Shown in pieces: positions 38,235-47,955 of a stretch of DNA of 64,000 bases. The DNA is taken from contig NZ_JAINFK010000001.1 of the NCBI RefSeq assembly GCF_019966575.1, positions 903,016-967,015 of the forward strand. The letters run 5' to 3'. The position numbers and the translations under genes are program-made. Under the pieces are notes generated by a model. That model was not told the DNA's origin. It was given only the letters and a program-made list of their open reading frames with translations, and did not search any database. This DNA comes from Oricola cellulosilytica (lineage in GTDB: Bacteria; Pseudomonadota; Alphaproteobacteria; Rhizobiales; Rhizobiaceae). How positions within the stretch are numbered: the first letter of the stretch is position 1; each line of letters begins with the position of its first letter.

Positions 38235-39167
38235 ATGGCGCGGCGCGAAACAATCAGGATCGGCACACGCGGCAGCCCATTGGCGTTGGCACAGGCGAAC
38301 GAGGCGCGCGACAAACTTGTCGCCGCGCACGGAATCCCGGCAAACGCCATCGACATCATAGTCATTTCGACGGCCGGGGATCGTATTCAGGACCGTCCGC
38401 TATCGGAGGTTGGCGGCAAGGGCCTGTTCACCCAGGAATTGGAAGAGCAATTGCTCGACGGCCGGATCGACATCGCCGTCCACTCCTCCAAGGACATGCC
38501 GACCGTGCTGCCCGAGGGATTGGCGCTCACCGCGTTTCTCGAGCGCGAGGACCCCCGGGACGCCTTCATCAGCCACGATGCCGGCTCACTTGAGAGTTTG
38601 CCGGAAGGTGCGGTCGTTGGATCGTCCTCCCTGCGCCGCCAGGCGCTGATCCGGCGCATCCGGCCCGACGTCGAGGTTGTCGGCTTTCGCGGCAACGTGC
38701 AGACTCGCCTGCGCAAATTGTCTGAAGGCGTGGCCCACGCCACGCTTCTCGCCAATGCGGGGCTTCGGCGTCTGGGCATGGCCTCGATTGTCACCGACCT
38801 GATGGAGCCGGATTATTTTCCGCCTGCGCCAGGCCAGGGCGCGATCTGCATCGAGGGCCGCGCCGGCGATGCGCGCACCGACGCTCTCGTCGCGCCCCTG
38901 AACCACGACGCGACCACAATCGCGCTGTCCTGCGAACGGGCGTTCCTGGCCGCGCTTGACGGCTCGTGCCGGACGCCCATCGCCGGACTTGCGACGGTCG
39001 ACGCAGGCCGTGTGAGCTTTCACGGCATGATCCTCACACCCGACGGAAAGGATGCGCACGCCATCGAGATCTCCGGACCCGTCGGGCGCGCCGCCGACCT
39101 CGGACGCGAGGCGGGCGAAACGCTTCGTGAACGGGCCGGGCCGTACTTCTTCGCCTCCTGGTCCTAG
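38235..39167 (+). CDS. hemC: Porphobilinogen deaminase (hydroxymethylbilane synthase)
   Basis: 310 residues from ATG 38235. The N-terminal [18 protein letters not shown] is the family hallmark, and the dipyrromethane cofactor cysteine is Cys245 in [11 protein letters not shown]. It polymerises four porphobilinogens in heme synthesis, in the cytoplasm. hemD starts four bases after its stop. It leads a run hemC-hemD-Mic60-like-hemY. Confidence 0.97.
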   Translation: MARRETIRIGTRGSPLALAQANEARDKLVAAHGIPANAIDIIVISTAGDRIQDRPLSEVGGKGLFTQELEEQLLDGRIDIAVHSSKDMPTVLPEGLALTAFLEREDPRDAFISHDAGSLESLPEGAVVGSSSLRRQALIRRIRPDVEVVGFRGNVQTRLRKLSEGVAHATLLANAGLRRLGMASIVTDLMEPDYFPPAPGQGAICIEGRAGDARTDALVAPLNHDATTIALSCERAFLAALDGSCRTPIAGLATVDAGRVSFHGMILTPDGKDAHAIEISGPVGRAADLGREAGETLRERAGPYFFASWS

Positions 39168-39171
39168 CATC

Positions 39172-39918
39172 ATGGCCCAGACCGGTCCCGCTATCCTCGT
39201 CACCCGCCCCCAGCCGGGCGCGGACAGCACCGCGGCACGCCTTTCGGCGATGGGTTATCGACCGCTCGTCCTCCCCCTCACGGAGGTAACCCCGGTTCCG
39301 CCGGCCCTCGGTCCTGCCGAAACGGCCGCACTCGATGGCGTCGTGGTCACCAGCGGCAACGCCTTGCGCCATGCCCCACCCGACCTGCTGGCGTCGCTTC
39401 TCGAGAAGCCGCTCTTCACGGTCGGCGACGCCACGATGGAGGAGGCGAGGACCCACGGTTTCACCGATACTCGCAGTGCCGCCGGAGATGTCGACGATCT
39501 TGTCCGGTTGCTCTCCGAGACGCAGAAGCCGTTTGCGCGGCTGCTCTACCTCTGCGGCCGGAGGAGAACCGGTGATCTCGATCGGAAATTGGCGGAACTG
39601 GGCATTCGAACCGTGGTAGCCGAGGTGTATGCCACCGATAAAGTCAGTTATACAGCTCATAAACTGAACGCAATCTTTCGCGATCAAGACGTCGTAGGAG
39701 CAATTTTTCATTCGGCCTTCTCGGCAAGCCTCTTCAGACAGTATGTCGATACAAAATCGGTGCAACTTACTGATAAATTGTTCTTTTTTGCGCTCTCGAA
39801 CCGCGTGGCGCGCTCTCTGTCATCGATTCCGCAGTCCTGTATTCACGTCGCGGCGGTCCCGACGGAGGATGCGCTTCTTGCATCCATCGCCGAGGTGTTC
39901 CCCGTCGTGGGGAACTGA
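39172..39918 (+). CDS. hemD: Uroporphyrinogen-III synthase
   Basis: 248 residues from ATG 39172. HemD proteins are poorly conserved; the supporting features are the start AILVTRPQPGADSTAARL, the central VVTSGNALRH, the mid-domain LLYLCGRRRTGDLDRKLAE, and the position directly after hemC. It closes hydroxymethylbilane with ring D inversion. The middle of the gene (about 39630-39790) is visibly AT-richer than its surroundings. It is followed by the Mic60-like gene 74 bp later. Confidence 0.9.
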   Translation: MAQTGPAILVTRPQPGADSTAARLSAMGYRPLVLPLTEVTPVPPALGPAETAALDGVVVTSGNALRHAPPDLLASLLEKPLFTVGDATMEEARTHGFTDTRSAAGDVDDLVRLLSETQKPFARLLYLCGRRRTGDLDRKLAELGIRTVVAEVYATDKVSYTAHKLNAIFRDQDVVGAIFHSAFSASLFRQYVDTKSVQLTDKLFFFALSNRVARSLSSIPQSCIHVAAVPTEDALLASIAEVFPVVGN

Positions 39919-39992
39919 TCAACTACGAAACCCTTTTGCTTTCGGGGAGCCGTGCTAAAGACATCGGCGACACGCGCACCTGGAGGCATGAA

Positions 39993-41420
39993 ATGGCGCA
40001 ATCTTCCAAGAACAGACGCGGCCGGACGAGCCGGAAGCCGGTGACCCTCGATCTCGAGGCAAGCGAGGTTTCCGAGGCGCCTGCGCCCACCAGCGAAGTT
40101 CCCGACGCCGAACCTGTCGCCTTCGACACGGTCGACGCATCTGCCGCAGGCGCGAAGGACAGTCCCGGGGCCTCGGCCGACGCCGACGCGGCTGCGCGCG
40201 GAGCGGTTGAGAGCGGCGCAGGCGCGGACAAGGACGCCGGATCGGCGCCACCGTCCGCCACGCTCCCGAAATCGCGCCCGGACGGCCGAGGGTTCAGCGT
40301 ATTCGCCGGCGGGGTCGCCGGTGGCGTCGTTGCCTTGCTGCTCGCCGGGGGCCTTCAATGGGCCGGTGTTCTACCGTCACCGGGCGCCTCAGCGCCGGGC
40401 GATCTTGCTTCGTTGCAGGTGGAAATCGATTCGCTGGATGAGAACGTCGCTGCGCTGCAGGACCGGCCGGCCGGCGCGGAAGCCGGTGGCGAAGTGGCGG
40501 CGACCGTCGAGGGAGCCGTCGCTGGTATCGATGAAAACCGCCAGGCGGTTTCCGCCCTCTCGGCCCGACTTGGCGAGTTTGAGGAGCGTTTGTCAGGCCT
40601 CGACGACGCATTCGCGTCGGTTAGCGCCGGAGACGGCACGGAGCCGACCGCAGTGGCGGATTTGAGAGGGCGGATCGACGCGATGGAGTCCTCGGTCGCT
40701 TCGGCGGTTTCTCAGGAGGCGGTCGCCGATATCGAGGCGGCAATCAGCGGATTGCGCGAGCAGATCGGCGCTCTCTCGGGCCGGCTCGACGGGTCGCTGC
40801 CAGCGCTTGAGACCTCGATCGCCGACCTGCGGACATCCATTGGCGGGCTCGACCAGCGACTTGCCGATGTTGAGAACGACATCGACGCCGGCGCCGGCAG
40901 CCGCGTCGCGAGCGCCATCGCCGCCTCGGCCCTGAAATCAGCCGCCGACCGCGGCGCATCGTTCATGGCCGAACTGGAAGCCTTTGCGGCCGTGCGCGCC
41001 GACGACGAGTCGGTCAAAGCGCTGCGCGAATACGCCGCTTCGGGTGTGCCCACGATTTCGCAACTTTCCGAGCGTTTTCCGGCAGTGGCCAATCGCATTG
41101 TCGCTGCCGGCAGCGGCGTCGACCCGGATGCAGGTGTCGCGGATCGCTTGATGGCGAGCGCCCGGTCTCTGGTGCAGATCCGTCCGGTCGGCGAGGTCGA
41201 GGGCGAAGCACCCGGGGCCGTTGCGGCGCGCATGGAGACGGCGTTGCAGCGCGGCGACCTCGAGCGCGCGCTGGCCGAATGGGACACCCTGCCCGAAGAG
41301 GCGAAGGCGGTCTCCAGCGACTTTGCCGCCGATCTGCGCGCACGCAAGCAGATCGACACATTGATTTCTGATGTGCTGGGCGGTGCGATCCGCGGCAGCC
41401 AGGCCGTCAGCGGCCAGTAG
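39993..41420 (+). CDS. Mitofilin/Mic60-like inner-membrane protein
   Basis: 475 residues from ATG 39993, with GGAGG upstream. Order of parts: an Ala/Asp/Pro-rich disordered N-terminus (1-95), one membrane helix (about 101-127), a long coiled-coil-prone region with repeated LRxRIDxxE and ISxLR patterns (~137-305), and a C-terminal helical domain (~310-465) like the mitofilin signature. This is the alphaproteobacterial homologue of mitochondrial Mic60, known to shape inner-membrane invaginations and bind outer-membrane partners. Its position between hemD and hemY is the typical one in alphaproteobacteria. It anchors in the inner membrane with the bulk in the periplasm. Confidence 0.85.
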   Translation: MAQSSKNRRGRTSRKPVTLDLEASEVSEAPAPTSEVPDAEPVAFDTVDASAAGAKDSPGASADADAAARGAVESGAGADKDAGSAPPSATLPKSRPDGRGFSVFAGGVAGGVVALLLAGGLQWAGVLPSPGASAPGDLASLQVEIDSLDENVAALQDRPAGAEAGGEVAATVEGAVAGIDENRQAVSALSARLGEFEERLSGLDDAFASVSAGDGTEPTAVADLRGRIDAMESSVASAVSQEAVADIEAAISGLREQIGALSGRLDGSLPALETSIADLRTSIGGLDQRLADVENDIDAGAGSRVASAIAASALKSAADRGASFMAELEAFAAVRADDESVKALREYAASGVPTISQLSERFPAVANRIVAAGSGVDPDAGVADRLMASARSLVQIRPVGEVEGEAPGAVAARMETALQRGDLERALAEWDTLPEEAKAVSSDFAADLRARKQIDTLISDVLGGAIRGSQAVSGQ

Positions 41421-41430
41421 GAGCATCGTC

Positions 41431-43257
41431 ATGTTGCGCGTACTTTTCTTCATCATTGTTGTCGCCCTTTTTGGTCTCGGTTTCGCGTGGCTGGCCGATA
41501 CACCCGGCACGATCGTCCTGACGATCGCGGGACAGCAGGTGACCGTATCGCTGATGGTCGCGGCGGTGGCCTTCGTCGCGACGCTCGTCACCGTCATGGT
41601 GCTGTGGTGGCTGTTCCGCGTCATCTTCACCTCGCCGCAGCGCATGCAGCGCTTCTTTCGTGCGCGCCGCCGCGATCGCGGCTACCAGTCGCTGTCGACT
41701 GGCATCATCGCCGCCGGGGCGGGCGACAGCCACACCGCGCGACGCATGCTGAAACAGGCCAACGGCCTTCTCGATTCGAGTTCCGAGCCGCTGATCCAGC
41801 TTCTCGATGCGCAGGCCAGCATGGTCGACGGCGACCACGAACAGGCGCGCGGGAAGTTCGAGGCGATGCTCGAGGATCCGGAATTGCGCATGCTTGGCCT
41901 GCGGGGCCTCTACATGGAGGCAAAGCGCCTCGGTGACCGCGAGGCCGCTCGCCACTACGCCGAGAGAGCGGCGGAACTCGCGCCGCATCTTTCCTGGGCG
42001 GGAAATGCCGCTCTGGAACTCAAGACCGCCGCGGGCGACTGGAATGGCGCGCTGCGCCTGCTCGACAGCCAGAAGAGCGCCGGACAGCTTGCCCGCGATG
42101 CCGCCAAGCGCAAAAGGGCAGTCCTGCTGACGGCGATGGCGCTGGAAAACCTCGAACACGATCCCGCAAAGGCGAAATCTGCCGCCCTGGAAGCCCACCG
42201 CCACGCGCCCGACCTCGCCCCGGCTGCCGTCGCGGCCGCGCAGGCCGCCTTCCGTCTGAACGACATGCGCAAGGGGGTGAGCGTTCTGGAAAGCACGTGG
42301 AAGAAAGCGCCCCACCCGGATGTGGCGCTCACCTATATCGACGCGCGCCCCGGTGATTCCGCACTGGACCGCTACAAGCGTGCCCGGCGGCTCGAGCGTC
42401 TGAAGCCCAATCACACCGAATCGAGCATGATTGTCGCGCAGATGGCGCTCGAGGCCGGTGAATACGAGGATGCGCGCAAGGCGGTTGCCAGCGTGTTGCG
42501 CAACGAGCCGCGCGAGGGCGCCTTCATGCTGATGGCCGACATCGAGGAGGCCGAGACCGGAGACCAGGGCAAGATGCGCGAGTGGCTGGCGCGGGCGGTG
42601 CGCGCACCGCGCGATCCGGCTTGGACCGCGGACGGTTACGTCTCCGAGAAATGGCTGCCCGTTTCGCCGATCACCGGCCGTCTCGACGCTTTCGAATGGA
42701 AGACGCCAGTCGAACGGCTTGGTCCGGTGCTGGAGAACGATCTCGATCCAATGGTGCCCGGGATTTCCGTCAACCGAGCCGAGGCGCCCGCCGGGGCGAA
42801 ACCCGCCGAACCGGTCGAGACGGAGGCCGCACCGGTTACAAGGCCTGTCCCGGAGGGGCCTGCGAAACCGGTGGAGCCTTTGCCCGCCGCGACAGCGCCG
42901 GCGGACAACGTCATCGAGCACGAGAGCGATGAGTCCGTGCCTTCCGCCGCGAAGGCCGAAGAGACGGAGACCGAAGCCGACAAGGCGGAGACGAAGGGCG
43001 CGGAAGTGATCGAACTTGCCGCCGTCGAAAGCCGTCCCGAAACCGTCGAGACAGATGATGACGCGCCATCCGTCGGGAACACGAAGCCTCATGAACCCGG
43101 CGAAGCCGGGAAGGACACTCCAACGGAAAAAACGACCCGGGCGGCCGCCGTAACAGCGTCCGCTGAAAAGGGAAGCCCACCCCCGATACCCGACGATCCG
43201 GGGATTGATGCAGACGAGCCACAGGAAGAGGCAAAACGCCGCTTCCGACTTTTCTGA
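41431..43257 (+). CDS. hemY: HemY-like heme biosynthesis membrane protein with TPR domain and long acidic tail
   Basis: 608 residues from ATG 41431. Two membrane helices (about 2-22 and 38-62) open the HemY_N domain, followed by a TPR-like helical region to about residue 430 (MLKQANGLLDSSSEPLIQLLDAQ, GLYMEAKRLGDREAARHYAE are cut short here to family-like parts). From about 450 to the end the protein is a Glu/Ala/Pro/Thr-rich disordered tail. This HemY is not the protoporphyrinogen oxidase of the same name in Gram-positive bacteria; in E. coli it is a membrane protein of the hem operon thought to act as an organiser of late heme synthesis. It starts 10 bp after the Mic60-like gene. Confidence 0.88.
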   Translation: MLRVLFFIIVVALFGLGFAWLADTPGTIVLTIAGQQVTVSLMVAAVAFVATLVTVMVLWWLFRVIFTSPQRMQRFFRARRRDRGYQSLSTGIIAAGAGDSHTARRMLKQANGLLDSSSEPLIQLLDAQASMVDGDHEQARGKFEAMLEDPELRMLGLRGLYMEAKRLGDREAARHYAERAAELAPHLSWAGNAALELKTAAGDWNGALRLLDSQKSAGQLARDAAKRKRAVLLTAMALENLEHDPAKAKSAALEAHRHAPDLAPAAVAAAQAAFRLNDMRKGVSVLESTWKKAPHPDVALTYIDARPGDSALDRYKRARRLERLKPNHTESSMIVAQMALEAGEYEDARKAVASVLRNEPREGAFMLMADIEEAETGDQGKMREWLARAVRAPRDPAWTADGYVSEKWLPVSPITGRLDAFEWKTPVERLGPVLENDLDPMVPGISVNRAEAPAGAKPAEPVETEAAPVTRPVPEGPAKPVEPLPAATAPADNVIEHESDESVPSAAKAEETETEADKAETKGAEVIELAAVESRPETVETDDDAPSVGNTKPHEPGEAGKDTPTEKTTRAAAVTASAEKGSPPPIPDDPGIDADEPQEEAKRRFRLF

Positions 43258-43308
43258 GTGGAACGGGCTGGATAGTCTGGCGGGCTTGAAACGGCGAGAA
43301 GCGTAGAC

Positions 43309-43788
43309 ATGTTCGACCGAATTGCTTCATTTTTCCAGTCGATAGGGAAGGATGGGTCTGCCCCGGACGGCACCTTCTCGCTCGACGATCCGCGTCTTGC
43401 CGCCGCAGCGCTGATGCATCACATCATCGAGGCCGACGGAGTCGCCCAGGCCGTGGAGCGCGAGCGCTTGGCCGAATTGTTGCGCGATGCCTATTCGCTT
43501 GACGAAAAGACCCTCAAATCGCTACTCGCCGAGGCGCGCGAGGCCGACAATGAGGCGATCGACCTCTACCAGTTCACGAGCGTACTGATGCGCACGCTCG
43601 ATGCGGAAGAGCGCTTGAAGTTCATCGAACTCCTCTGGGAAATCGTCTATGCGGACGGCGTCAATCACGAGCTCGAGGACAATATTGTCTGGCGGGTCGC
43701 CGAATTGCTCGGCATTGACGGACGCGACCGGGTCCTGCTGCGGCAGTCCGTCGCTGCCCGGCGCCTGGCGGACGCGACCGGGGATTAG
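43309..43788 (+). CDS. TerB family (tellurite-resistance-like) protein
   Basis: 159 residues of all-helical sequence. The TerB fold is indicated by the acidic segments HHIIEADGVAQAVERERL and WEIVYADGVNHELEDN, in which the repeated ADG motifs are thought to bind a metal. Despite the name, most such proteins are not linked to tellurite. It follows hemY by 51 bp and precedes the amidotransferase by 15 bp, so it is likely read with both. Confidence 0.88.
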   Translation: MFDRIASFFQSIGKDGSAPDGTFSLDDPRLAAAALMHHIIEADGVAQAVERERLAELLRDAYSLDEKTLKSLLAEAREADNEAIDLYQFTSVLMRTLDAEERLKFIELLWEIVYADGVNHELEDNIVWRVAELLGIDGRDRVLLRQSVAARRLADATGD

Positions 43789-43803
43789 GCGATCGGACCG
43801 TCC

Positions 43804-44529
43804 ATGAACGACCATGCCGGCCCCAAGCCGGTCCTCATCGTGCTGCATCAGGAAAGCTCGTCACCGGGACGGGTCGGGCAGGTTCTCCGCGCGCGGGGCT
43901 TCCCGCTTGACATCCGCAAGCCGCCGCTTGGCGATCCTCTGCCGGAGACACTTGCCGAACACAGCGGCGCGGTCGTCTTCGGCGGGCCGATGAGCGCAAA
44001 TGACGATGCTGAATATGTCCGCCGCGAGACCGACTGGCTCGCCGTTCCGCTGAAGGAGGGAAAGCCCCTGCTTGGCATTTGCCTCGGCGCGCAGATGCTG
44101 GTCAATCACCTTGGCGGAAAGGTTTGCGGACACCCGGAAGGGCTGGTGGAAATCGGTTGGTACCCGCTTGAAGCGACCGAGGAAGGCCGGCGCCTGCTGC
44201 CTTGGCCGCGAATGATCTATCAGTTTCACCGCGAAGGGTTTTCGCTCCCGCGGGGCGCCGTGCATCTGGCCAGATCCGCCGAATATGAAAACCAGGCGTT
44301 CCGCTACGGGGACAATGCCTGGGCGGTCCAGTTTCACGCCGAACTCACGCAGGTGATGATGCAGCGTTGGGTTGTGCGCGGTGCGCACCGCTTCTCACTG
44401 CCCGGCGCTCAGGAGGGACTAAGACATCTCGACGGACGGTATCTCTACGACCGCCCCGTCTTCGAGTGGCTGAACAGTTTCATCGACCTGGTATTCCCAA
44501 GCGACGGGCAAATGCGCTCGCGCTCCTGA
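43804..44529 (+). CDS. Class I glutamine amidotransferase-like protein
   Basis: 241 residues, a free-standing GATase1 domain. The nucleophile Cys93 is in LGICLGAQML, and the catalytic His-x-Glu is in QFHAELT. No synthetase domain is fused, so it resembles the GMP-synthase-glutaminase-like proteins of unknown or gamma-glutamyl-hydrolase function. It ends TGA at 44529, and the convergent MFS gene's stop begins at the very next base. Confidence 0.88.
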   Translation: MNDHAGPKPVLIVLHQESSSPGRVGQVLRARGFPLDIRKPPLGDPLPETLAEHSGAVVFGGPMSANDDAEYVRRETDWLAVPLKEGKPLLGICLGAQMLVNHLGGKVCGHPEGLVEIGWYPLEATEEGRRLLPWPRMIYQFHREGFSLPRGAVHLARSAEYENQAFRYGDNAWAVQFHAELTQVMMQRWVVRGAHRFSLPGAQEGLRHLDGRYLYDRPVFEWLNSFIDLVFPSDGQMRSRS

Positions 44530-45798
44530 TCATCCTGCACGGTGGAGATAGCGTGCATCTCGCAATTGCGGGAACAGGAGGGCCCAACCGGTCGCCACCG
44601 CGACCGCGCCCACACCACCGAACACTACGGCCGGCACCACGCCGATCCAGGCCGCCATGAAGCCGGCCCGGAACTCGCCGAGTTCGTTCGACGCGCCGAG
44701 AAACACCATGTTGACCGCGTTGACCCGGCCGCGCACCTCGTCCGGTGTCCACAGTTGCAGGAGCGTCTCGCGGATGTAAACGCTCACCATGTCGGCTGCG
44801 CCGACCAGTGTCAGTGCGGCGATCGACAGCCATGTGAGGGTGGAAATTCCGAATATTACGGTGAAGATGCCGAACAGCGCGACAAAGAACAGCAGGACGC
44901 GCCCGGCGTGATCGCGGATCGGTGAAGCCGCCAGAAAGGCGGCCATCGAGACCGCGCCTATCCCCGGTGCGGCGCGCAGCAATCCGAGGCCCCAGGGGCC
45001 GAGATCGAGAATGTCGTGCGCATAGACCGGTAGCAATGCCACGGCGCCGCCGAGCAGCACGGCGAAAAGATCGAGCGAGATCGCGCCGAGCACCACCTTC
45101 TCGCGGCGGATGAACCGCAGCCCGTCGAACAGCGACGAGAACGTCACTTTCTTGACCTCGCCCCGCACTGGAGGCTTTGGAATGCGGCTGACGAGGAAAA
45201 GGGCCGTCAGCAGCATCGCCAGCGCGGTCGTGTAGGCGACGTTCGCACTGATACCGTAGAGCAGCCCGCCGGCCACCGGTCCCCCGATGCTCGCCACCTG
45301 CCAGGCCGAGGAGTTCCAGGCGACAGCATTGGCAAAATCGCGGCGCGGGACCAGGTTTACCACCAGCGACTGCGACGCCGGGCCGAAAAACGCCCGCGCG
45401 ATCCCCATCCCGGCAAGCGCTACGAAAACCGGCAGCGGTGTTGTCAGACCGCGCCACGAGAAAAAGAGAATTGCGCCTGCGCAAGCGCATTCGAGGGCGA
45501 TTGCCGAGCCCATTACCAGCCGCCGCCCGAACCGGTCCGCGACCGCGCCGGTTACCAGCACCAGAAGCAGCAGCGGGAGAAACTGGACGAGGCCGATCAG
45601 ACCGAGATCGAGCGGATCGCGGGTCAGCGCATAGATCTGCCAGCCGACCGCGACGGCGATGATCTGCACGGCGAAGGTGGTGGAGAATCGCGCCAGCCAA
45701 TACCGAACGAACGCGCCATGCGAGAACGCCGCAAAACGCGCGCCGACCGCCCCGTCTTCCGGGTCGTCCTGCCGGCCGGCTTGCGATTCGTCGGTCAT
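44530..45798 (-). CDS. MFS transporter (MFS_3 / EntS-like exporter family)
   Basis: 422 residues from ATG 45798. Twelve hydrophobic helices are visible. The loop 2-3 motif is GAVADRFGRRLVMG, typical for drug/proton or siderophore exporters, and the segment GPASQSLVVNLVPR after helix 4 is shared with the EntS/MFS_3 group. Substrate unknown. It is alone on this strand. Convergent with the amidotransferase with zero spacing. Confidence 0.88.
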   Translation of the reverse strand: MTDESQAGRQDDPEDGAVGARFAAFSHGAFVRYWLARFSTTFAVQIIAVAVGWQIYALTRDPLDLGLIGLVQFLPLLLLVLVTGAVADRFGRRLVMGSAIALECACAGAILFFSWRGLTTPLPVFVALAGMGIARAFFGPASQSLVVNLVPRRDFANAVAWNSSAWQVASIGGPVAGGLLYGISANVAYTTALAMLLTALFLVSRIPKPPVRGEVKKVTFSSLFDGLRFIRREKVVLGAISLDLFAVLLGGAVALLPVYAHDILDLGPWGLGLLRAAPGIGAVSMAAFLAASPIRDHAGRVLLFFVALFGIFTVIFGISTLTWLSIAALTLVGAADMVSVYIRETLLQLWTPDEVRGRVNAVNMVFLGASNELGEFRAGFMAAWIGVVPAVVFGGVGAVAVATGWALLFPQLRDARYLHRAG

Positions 45799-45963
45799 GG
45801 TGGGGTAGCGGAACCGGGTTGAGGGAAGGAAGATCTGCAACCCACGCGTTATCCGCTTTGTCGGCCCAAGGCAAAGACGATTTTCATCTGCATTCAGCCC
45901 GGAACTTGCAGCCTTCCGTCGGAACGCCTAAGTGATTTGCGTTCGAATTAGGGGAGACATCTC

Positions 45964-46257
45964 TTGGGCCTGACCATCATTCAGACGCTGCTTTTTGCGC
46001 TCGGCATCTACAAGTGGATCGTGATCGCGACCGTCATTTTCTCGTGGCTGTTCGCTTTCAACGTCGTCAACAACTCGAACCGCTTTGTCGCGATGGTCGG
46101 CGAGTTCCTCTACAAGGCGACCGAGCCCCTGTTGCGTCCCATCCGCCGATTCATGCCGGATCTTGGTGGCCTCGACATCTCGCCGATCATCCTCTTCGTG
46201 ATCATCTTCTTTATCGAGCGGATCATCATCAACGTGTTGGCGCCTGCGATCGTATGA
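45964..46257 (+). CDS. YggT family membrane protein
   Basis: 97 residues from a TTG start preceded by GGGGAG. Two long hydrophobic helices flank the conserved motif TEPLLRPIRRFMPDLGGLDISPII. YggT proteins are small integral membrane proteins whose role in bacteria is not firmly established. It stands between the divergent MFS gene and the convergent GH13 gene. No ATG is available in frame near the domain start, so the TTG is accepted. Confidence 0.9.
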   Translation: MGLTIIQTLLFALGIYKWIVIATVIFSWLFAFNVVNNSNRFVAMVGEFLYKATEPLLRPIRRFMPDLGGLDISPIILFVIIFFIERIIINVLAPAIV

Positions 46258-46309
46258 TCGTCGTTTGCGGCGCTCCGACCCGTTCGGGGCGCTGGATGGC
46301 GGATTTCGC

Positions 46310-47890
46310 TTACCGGAGCCGGTAGATCGCGGCCCCGTGGCTGCCGAGCACGTCCGGATCCGGTCCGCTCCCGGTGGTTTCGGTCGAAAGAAGCAGATCG
46401 CCTTCGAACGGAACCGTTTGCCGTTCGGCGCTGAAGTTGATGGCGACTGCGATCCTATCGGAATTATCCCGCCGCTCGTAGCAGAAGAGAGCCTCCGAGA
46501 CCTGAAGCGTGGCGTAGCTTCCTTTCGCCAATGCCGGTTCGCGCCGGCGCAACGCGAGCAGCGCGCGATAGAGCGAAAGCATCGAGTCGGGGTCCGCGTT
46601 CTGGCGCTCCACGGTCATTTCGGGTCTGTCATCGATCGGCAGCCAGGGAGTTCCACTGGTGAACCCGGCACCGGCGCCGGTGTCCCAGGCCAGCGGCGTG
46701 CGGACCGGGTCGCGTCCGAGCCCCTCACCGGGAACGTTCTTCTCCCACGGATCCATCACCCGGTCGGGGGGAATGGGCACATTCTCCATGCCGAGTTCCT
46801 CTCCCTGGTAAATCGTCGGCGTCCCGCGCAGGGTCAGAAGCACTACCGCCGCCGCTCTCGCGTTTTCGGGACCGATGCGCGATGCGATGCGAGCCCGGTC
46901 GTGGTTGCCCAGCACCCAGTTCGGCCATGCCCTTTCCGGCAATGCAGCCTCGTAGGTTTCGACCAATCCGGCGATATTTCGTGCGCTCCACGTGGCCCCG
47001 ATCAGCAGGAAATTGAACGGAAGATGGAAGCCCGAGAGTTCAGCTCCGTAGTAGGCGAGAAACTGGTCGAGGGTCCCGTAGGCCTCTCCGATCAGCAGCT
47101 TTTCCTCAGGGTACGATTGGGCGATGCGCCGCATCTCGCGGACGACTTCCAGGACCTCTGGCTGATGCTGTGAATACCGGCCGATATGGCTGCGTGCAGG
47201 GCCCATCGACGGCACCCAGTCCGGATTCGGCGGATTGTCCCGCAACTGCGTGTCATGGACCATGTGCTCCACGGCGTCGACCCGGAAGCCGTCGACGCCC
47301 CTGTCGAACCAGAATCGCATGGCGCCGTACATCGCCTCGCACACTTCTGGATTGCGCCAGTTCAACGAGGGTTGTTCGGTCAAAAATATGTGCAGGTAAT
47401 ACTGGCCGGTCGCGGGATCGAGAGTCCATGCCGGGCCGCCGAATTCGCTGATCCAGTTGTTGGGCGGTCCGCCATCCGGGCCCGGATCACGCCAGATATA
47501 CCAGTCCCGCCTGGCGGATTTCCTGGATTTGCGGCTTTCGGCGAACCACGGATGCTCGAGCGACGTGTGGCCGGGCACAAAATCCATGAGAATCTTGAGG
47601 TCGCGCGCATGGGCGGCCGCCAGCAGGCTGTCGAAATCCTCGAGCGTCCCGAACATAGGATCGACATCGCAGTAGTCTGTGATGTCGTAACCGAAATCGG
47701 CCATGGGCGACGGATAGATCGGCGAAATCCAGACCGCATCGACACCGAGACCGGCCAGATAGTCCAGCCGCTGTTCTATCCCGGCAAGATCGCCGATACC
47801 GTCGCCGTCACTATCCTGGAAGGATCGCGGATAGACCTGATAGACGGACCCGGTCTTCCACCACTCGAGGGAATGCGCTTTTCCACTCAT
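46310..47890 (-). CDS. Alpha-glucosidase, glycoside hydrolase family 13
   Basis: 526 residues from ATG 47890; the frame is open further upstream into ppa but lacks similarity there. GH13 motifs are in order: VYQVYPRSFQDSDGDGIGDL, DFVPGHTS, the nucleophile region DGFRVDAVEHM, the acid/base region LIGEAYG, and VLGNHDRARI. It has no signal peptide and should hydrolyse alpha-glucosides such as maltose, sucrose or isomaltose in the cytoplasm. It lies 65 bp after ppa on the same strand. Confidence 0.92.
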   Translation of the reverse strand: MSGKAHSLEWWKTGSVYQVYPRSFQDSDGDGIGDLAGIEQRLDYLAGLGVDAVWISPIYPSPMADFGYDITDYCDVDPMFGTLEDFDSLLAAAHARDLKILMDFVPGHTSLEHPWFAESRKSRKSARRDWYIWRDPGPDGGPPNNWISEFGGPAWTLDPATGQYYLHIFLTEQPSLNWRNPEVCEAMYGAMRFWFDRGVDGFRVDAVEHMVHDTQLRDNPPNPDWVPSMGPARSHIGRYSQHQPEVLEVVREMRRIAQSYPEEKLLIGEAYGTLDQFLAYYGAELSGFHLPFNFLLIGATWSARNIAGLVETYEAALPERAWPNWVLGNHDRARIASRIGPENARAAAVVLLTLRGTPTIYQGEELGMENVPIPPDRVMDPWEKNVPGEGLGRDPVRTPLAWDTGAGAGFTSGTPWLPIDDRPEMTVERQNADPDSMLSLYRALLALRRREPALAKGSYATLQVSEALFCYERRDNSDRIAVAINFSAERQTVPFEGDLLLSTETTGSGPDPDVLGSHGAAIYRLR

Positions 47891-47955
47891 CGAGGCGTCC
47901 TCCTGTGAAATTCGAACGCGCGTCGGCCGAATACGGTCCGGCCAAGCGGTGCCGA

